DNA from: a virus
Length of the DNA: 24,706 nucleotides
IMG/VR virus record: IMGVR_UViG_3300010160_000212
Coordinates: 1 to 24,706 of that record
Direction: 5' to 3' (one strand)
Made by a program: the position numbers and the translations under genes. Under the pieces are notes generated by a model that made no database searches, was not told where the DNA came from, and was given only the letters and a program-made list of their open reading frames with translations. Below are positions 21,470 to 24,706 of this stretch, piece by piece. Every line of letters begins with the position of its first letter. Positions within the stretch are counted from its first letter, which is position 1.

Positions 21470-22212
21470 TTTCAAAAGGCAGATGGAAAAATCCATTAAC
21501 TGCAAATTCATTCGAAAAATATGGCATTGATTATTTAATTGTAGTTGAACCACAAGAAAAAGATAATTATATAAAAAAATTGGGTAAAAATAGAGTTATT
21601 GTTTTACCATTTTCAAATCTTGGATTAGGAAGTTATCCAGCAAGGAATTTTTGTTGGGAACATTCAAAATCTTTAGGTTATAAATATCATTGGTTATTTG
21701 ATGACAATATAAGAGGTTTTGATAAATGGATTAATGGTAAAAGAACTAAAATTGAAGATGGTCAATCAGCTTTAAAATATGTTGAGAATTACAGTTTAAA
21801 AAAAAATATAGATATTTCTGGATTTGAATATGATGGATTTGTAAGAAATATTCCAAAAACTCCATTTAAATATAATTGCCACGTTTATTCAGCAATGTTA
21901 ATTAAAAATGAATTACAATTTAGATGGAGATTAAAATATAATGAAGATGTAGATTTATGTTTACAAGTATTACACAATAATGGAACAACTGCAAGTTGTG
22001 TTTATTATATGATAAATAAAACAAGCACTACATCAAAAATGAAAGGAGGAAATCAAGATGAATTATATAAAGGAAATGATCCACGAAAAAAATTATTAAA
22101 ATCTAAAATGTTAGAAACTGTTTGGCCACAATATGCCAAAACAGTTATAAGATTTAATAGGTATCATCATTATGTGGATTGGAAAGTATTTAAAAATAAA
22201 ACAATTGTATAA
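21436..22212 (+). CDS. TAGT-like glycosyltransferase
   Basis: The 258-residue protein starts MESRNRFPVYIISKGRW and continues with LTANSFEKYGIDYLIVVEP, LGLGSYPARNFCWEH (about 62-76) and HWLFDDNIRGF (Asp89-Asp90-Asn91, a DxD-like metal site), plus a NEDVDLCLQVL acidic motif (about 169-179). This order matches my recollection of TET/JBP-associated glycosyltransferases (TAGT), GT-A-fold enzymes proposed to glycosylate modified DNA bases in phages. A TET dioxygenase would be expected to make the base; none is visible in this window. The start is fixed by the conserved FPVYI near the N-terminus. The gene is very AT-rich and uses AGA for nearly all Arg. Confidence 0.7.
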   Translation: MESRNRFPVYIISKGRWKNPLTANSFEKYGIDYLIVVEPQEKDNYIKKLGKNRVIVLPFSNLGLGSYPARNFCWEHSKSLGYKYHWLFDDNIRGFDKWINGKRTKIEDGQSALKYVENYSLKKNIDISGFEYDGFVRNIPKTPFKYNCHVYSAMLIKNELQFRWRLKYNEDVDLCLQVLHNNGTTASCVYYMINKTSTTSKMKGGNQDELYKGNDPRKKLLKSKMLETVWPQYAKTVIRFNRYHHYVDWKVFKNKTIV

Positions 22213-22584
22213 ATGGCATATAATCCAAAGGATTTAGAAAAGAAAGCACTGGAAGCAATAGAGAAAAACAAACTATTCTTTATTGACGATGTCATCGCTT
22301 ACCTTCCGTGTTCAAGGGCAACGTTTTACAATCTTGAATTGGAAAAATTAGACACTATAAAAGATGCGTTAACAAAAGTAAAAACAGAAATTAAAGTTTC
22401 TATGCGTTCAAAGTGGTACAAGTCAGAGAATCCAACGTTACAAATGGGATTAATGAAACTGATTGCATCGCCAGAGGAATTGAAGCAGTTATCAATGACA
22501 CACGTTGAAAGTAATAATACGCACGAAGTAAAAGATTTTAACCTAAGTGATTTGGTAAAATTTAAGAATGATTCTTCTAAATGA
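22213..22584 (+). CDS. Small terminase subunit
   Basis: A 123-residue protein that starts directly after the glycosyltransferase stop and overlaps the large terminase gene by 17 bp. It has a helix-turn-helix-like segment (DDVIAYLPCSRATFYNLELE, about 25-44) for recognising the packaging site, then a charged oligomerisation helix and a C-terminal region with SMRSKWYKSENPTLQMGLMK. This fits small terminases, which form rings at the DNA end and stimulate the large subunit. Assignment rests on size, HTH and position. Confidence 0.75.
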   Translation: MAYNPKDLEKKALEAIEKNKLFFIDDVIAYLPCSRATFYNLELEKLDTIKDALTKVKTEIKVSMRSKWYKSENPTLQMGLMKLIASPEELKQLSMTHVESNNTHEVKDFNLSDLVKFKNDSSK

Positions 22585-23770
22585 TAAGTGGAAAGCGTTA
22601 TTTAATGATACACGATATTTTATAATTTCGGGGGGCCGTGGTTCCTCTAAATCGTTCGGAGTAGGAACGTTTATAAGTATTTTATCATTCGAAAAGGGCC
22701 ACAAGATTTTATTTACAAGACAGACAATGACATCAGCGCACTTGTCAATTATTCCAGAGTTTCAGCAAAAAATCGAGTTACTAGAATCAGAAGACAAATT
22801 TGAAATAACAAAAACTGATATAATAAATAAACTATCAGGAAGCGAGATAATATTTAGGGGTTTAAAGACATCGTCAGGCGATCAAACTGCAAATTTAAAG
22901 TCGTTACAAGGTGTAACGGATTGGGTGCTCGAGGAGGCAGAGGAATTGACGGACGAGGCTACATTTGACAAGATTAACTTATCGGTTCGTCAAAAAGGAG
23001 TTCAGAATAGAATCATTATTATTTTTAATCCAACAACAAAAGAACATTGGATTTATAAACGATTCTTTGAGCAGGAAGGAGTTGAAGGTGGATTCAATGG
23101 GGTAAAAGGAAATACAACCTACATTCATACAACCTATGAAGATAATATTGAGCATTTAGATCAATCATTCTTAGATGAGGTACAAAGGATTAAAGAAACC
23201 AATCCTAAAAAATATCAGCACGCAATATTAGGGGGATGGTTGGACAAAGCGGAAGGGGTTGTGTTTACTAATTGGCAATTCGGCCCATTCAATCCAAATG
23301 GTTTACAAACATCTTTTGGAATGGACTTTGGATTCTCCATTGATCCCGACGCATTGACGGAAGTGGCAATTGACAAGACCAAAAAAATCATTTATATCAA
23401 AGAGGTAATTTATGAACGTGGTTTAAAAACTCACGTTTTGGCTAAGTTGATGAAAGACAAAGTTGGGGGCGGTTTGATTATTGCAGATTCAGCAGAGCCA
23501 AGATTAATAGATGATTTAAAGTATCAGGGAATTAATATTCAACCAGTAAAGAAAGGTACAATTGAATCGGGTATAGTTAGGATGCAAGACTATCAAATTA
23601 TTCTTGATCCGCAGTCGACCAATTTAGCAAAGGAGTTCAATAATTATTGCTATTTGAATAAAGCAAGTAAGTTATACATTGATGATTGGAATCACGGCAT
23701 TGACTCTGCAAGATATAATATCATTTATCACTTAGATAATCCAAACCAAGGCAATTATCACATTTATTAA
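22568..23770 (+). CDS. terL: Large terminase subunit (ATPase-nuclease)
   Basis: The 400-residue packaging motor has an N-terminal ATPase with Walker A GGRGSSKS (22-29) and Walker B WVLEEAEE (119-126), and a coupling-like FNPTTKEHWIY (about 153-163). The C-terminal RNase H-like nuclease has acidic residues at GMDFGFSID (Asp253), IIADSAEP (Asp307) and HGIDSARY (Asp379). It belongs to the Terminase_3/PBSX-like group and is near full length for it. It pumps DNA into the prohead and cuts concatemers. Unusually, tail genes follow directly; portal is elsewhere in the window. Confidence 0.95.
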   Translation: MILLNDKWKALFNDTRYFIISGGRGSSKSFGVGTFISILSFEKGHKILFTRQTMTSAHLSIIPEFQQKIELLESEDKFEITKTDIINKLSGSEIIFRGLKTSSGDQTANLKSLQGVTDWVLEEAEELTDEATFDKINLSVRQKGVQNRIIIIFNPTTKEHWIYKRFFEQEGVEGGFNGVKGNTTYIHTTYEDNIEHLDQSFLDEVQRIKETNPKKYQHAILGGWLDKAEGVVFTNWQFGPFNPNGLQTSFGMDFGFSIDPDALTEVAIDKTKKIIYIKEVIYERGLKTHVLAKLMKDKVGGGLIIADSAEPRLIDDLKYQGINIQPVKKGTIESGIVRMQDYQIILDPQSTNLAKEFNNYCYLNKASKLYIDDWNHGIDSARYNIIYHLDNPNQGNYHIY

Positions 23771-23801
23771 GACGAAATATTAACAAATTTGTTTATACCA
23801 T

Positions 23802-24485
23802 ATGAAAGTAAAAATTTTAATCCCGACAGATTTAAGTGAGATTAAATTAAGTCAGTACCAAAAGTTCTTAAAGATTGTAAAGGAAAACGAGGAATCTGAT
23901 TTCTTAAATCATAAAATGATTCAAATCTTTTGCAATATTGATTTGAACGTAGTTGATGCAATGAAGCAAAAGGATGTCGAGGACGCAGTTAATACAATTG
24001 GAAGTTTATTTAAGCAATTGCCACCACTATCTCAAAAGTTTGAATTGAACGGAACGACATTTGGATTTATTCCGAACTTGGATGATATGTCTGCTGGGGA
24101 GTATATGGATTTAGATAATTATGCAATCAATTGGGATGAGATGCACAAGGCTATGGCGGTATTATATCGACCAATAAAGCAAAAGTTAGGGGAGAAGTAT
24201 TTAATTGAAGATTACGAGGGAACGGACAAGTATTCCGAACTAATGAAGGATGCACCTTTAAACGTAGTTCTTGGGGCAATGGTTTTTTTTTGGCATTTAG
24301 GGAAAGAATTATTAACAAGTACGATTCATTATTTGGAACAGAGCCCGGCAATAGTTTCGATGAACAAAGCCAATTTGGAAAGCGGTGGGGTTGGTATTCT
24401 AGCATCTATGGACTTGCTCAGGGAGATGTTAGACGATTCGATGAAGTCACTAAACTTTCCATTAACCAATGCCTTACCTTCCTAA
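23802..24485 (+). CDS. Tail assembly chaperone, short form (gpG-like)
   Basis: This 227-residue helical protein is the unshifted product of a tail assembly chaperone gene. It starts MKVKILIPTDLSEIKLSQYQ and contains FGFIPNLDDMSAGEYMDLDN (about 87-106), a pattern of Bacteroidota phage chaperones. At about residues 160-163 (VFFW) the ribosome meets the slippery run and can shift to the longer product. Such chaperones coat the tape-measure protein during tail tube growth and are absent from mature virions. Position before a tail-completion gene supports it. The last 64 residues overlap the shifted frame. Confidence 0.75.
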   Translation: MKVKILIPTDLSEIKLSQYQKFLKIVKENEESDFLNHKMIQIFCNIDLNVVDAMKQKDVEDAVNTIGSLFKQLPPLSQKFELNGTTFGFIPNLDDMSAGEYMDLDNYAINWDEMHKAMAVLYRPIKQKLGEKYLIEDYEGTDKYSELMKDAPLNVVLGAMVFFWHLGKELLTSTIHYLEQSPAIVSMNKANLESGGVGILASMDLLREMLDDSMKSLNFPLTNALPS

Positions 24486-24544
24486 CATTTGAGAAACAAA
24501 AGAATGATTTGGAAATGAAGATGATAAAACAAAATAGACAATGA
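23802..24544 (+). CDS. Tail assembly chaperone, -1 frameshift product (gpGT-like)
   Basis: A frame without an ATG start, open at 24290-24544 in the -1 register, encodes a typical chaperone T-domain: FGKRWGWYSSIYGLAQGD followed by VRRFDEVTKLSINQCLTFLT and EKQKNDLE. Joined at the T-run 24283-24291 it gives a product of about 247 residues, with VVLGAMVFF followed by LAFRERIINKYD. The G/GT pair made by programmed -1 slippage is established for lambda and many siphophages. Seen: the overlap, the slippery run and the conserved T-domain. Inferred: that the shift is used and its rate. Confidence 0.75.
24283..24291 (+). other. Slippery run for -1 ribosomal frameshift
   Basis: Nine consecutive T (24283-24291) are read GTT TTT TTT TGG in the zero frame. 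The heptamer T TTT TTT (24284-24290) has the X XXY YYZ form for simultaneous -1 slippage, after which the next codon is TTG (24290-24292). A run this long could also be a sequencing-error site. Confidence 0.7.
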
Positions 24545-24706
24545 ACGGATTTTATTACGCAGTAGGTACACTTAGGGATTATCTGAAAGCAAATGGCTTT
24601 ATAAATACGGTTAGCACTGGGGATATTTATGATGTTGATTTGGCTAAACAAACGATCTATCCTTATTGCCATATCATTGTAAATAATGCGACACCAAAGG
24701 AAAATA
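24541..24706 (+). CDS. N-terminal part of a probable tail-completion/terminator protein
   Basis: The gene starts at the ATG of an ATGA overlap with the chaperone T-domain stop and runs off the window edge after 55 complete codons. It begins MNGFYYAVGTLRDYLKANGF and contains DIYDVDLAKQTIYPYCHIIV, a pattern I recall from conserved tail-completion or tail-terminator-like proteins of Bacteroidota phages, which close the head-proximal end of the tail. Its position in the tail module supports this. The fold cannot be judged from the fragment. Confidence 0.6.
   Translation, partial: MNGFYYAVGTLRDYLKANGFINTVSTGDIYDVDLAKQTIYPYCHIIVNNATPKEN

Noticed and set aside
1-24706. tRNA genes, integrase, attachment sites or insertion sequences
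   Set aside because: I looked for tRNA T-loop signatures, tyrosine or serine recombinase motifs and terminal inverted repeats and saw none; the DNA-binding segment at 13991-14224 lacks a catalytic domain.

Overview
This window is part of the genome of a tailed, probably siphovirus-like, bacteriophage infecting a member of the Bacteroidota (Flavobacterium/Sphingobacteria type). The call rests on four things: a full set of head, portal, terminase, tail and lysis genes; protein families typical of Bacteroidota phages (XkdF-like protease, DUF4373-type replication protein, short GWGQG-repeat protein, ERF annealing protein); an AT-rich genome in which starts are preceded by A-rich leaders and not by Shine-Dalgarno sequences; and promoter-like TAnnTTTG boxes. 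Every gene I support is on the + strand, packed with 1-60 bp overlaps. No tRNA, CRISPR array, insertion sequence, integrase or lysogeny repressor is visible. No gene-free stretch exceeds 300 bases; the longest, 12111-12300 (190 bp), holds a promoter-like box, a direct repeat and a terminator.

Layout. 1-1866: end of the tail module, with a short tape-measure-like protein. 1907-5208: head assembly (protease, scaffold-like protein, major capsid protein, probable tail tube protein), with terminators after the last two. 5298-8294: portal, head-tail connector and small structural proteins. 8299-9835: receptor-binding/fibre-type protein and a companion. 9835-10971: lysis cassette (membrane-anchored holin candidate, M15 endolysin, one-piece spanin). 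10968-12110: calcineurin-like phosphoesterase. 12301-14669: small early genes with an ERF annealing protein and an SSB-like protein. 14670-16361: a replication locus with a promoter-like sequence, a structured leader, a DUF4373-type initiator gene that contains six 11-bp iterons followed by an AT-rich tract (a phage-lambda-O-like internal origin), and a downstream replication candidate. 16361-22212: DNA modification and accessory block (cytosine-5 methyltransferase, VRR-NUC nuclease, PP-loop/PAPS-reductase-like enzyme, sigma-like factor, HAD hydrolase, ParB-like protein, TAGT-like glycosyltransferase). 22213-24706: small and large terminase, tail assembly chaperone with a -1 frameshift, and the start of a tail-completion protein.

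Both ends of the window fall inside the tail module, so the genome is probably circularly permuted and the missing part is the central tail region. The phage apparently carries its own origin and initiator, recombination proteins, a sigma-like factor that may switch transcription, and a set of enzymes whose combination suggests modified (methylated, possibly glycosylated) DNA. The modification genes and a few others are visibly more AT-rich than the core genes, suggesting separate acquisition. The most interesting signals are the 11-bp iterons inside the replication gene, the interleaved stem structure in its leader, and the methyltransferase/PP-loop/ParB/TAGT combination.
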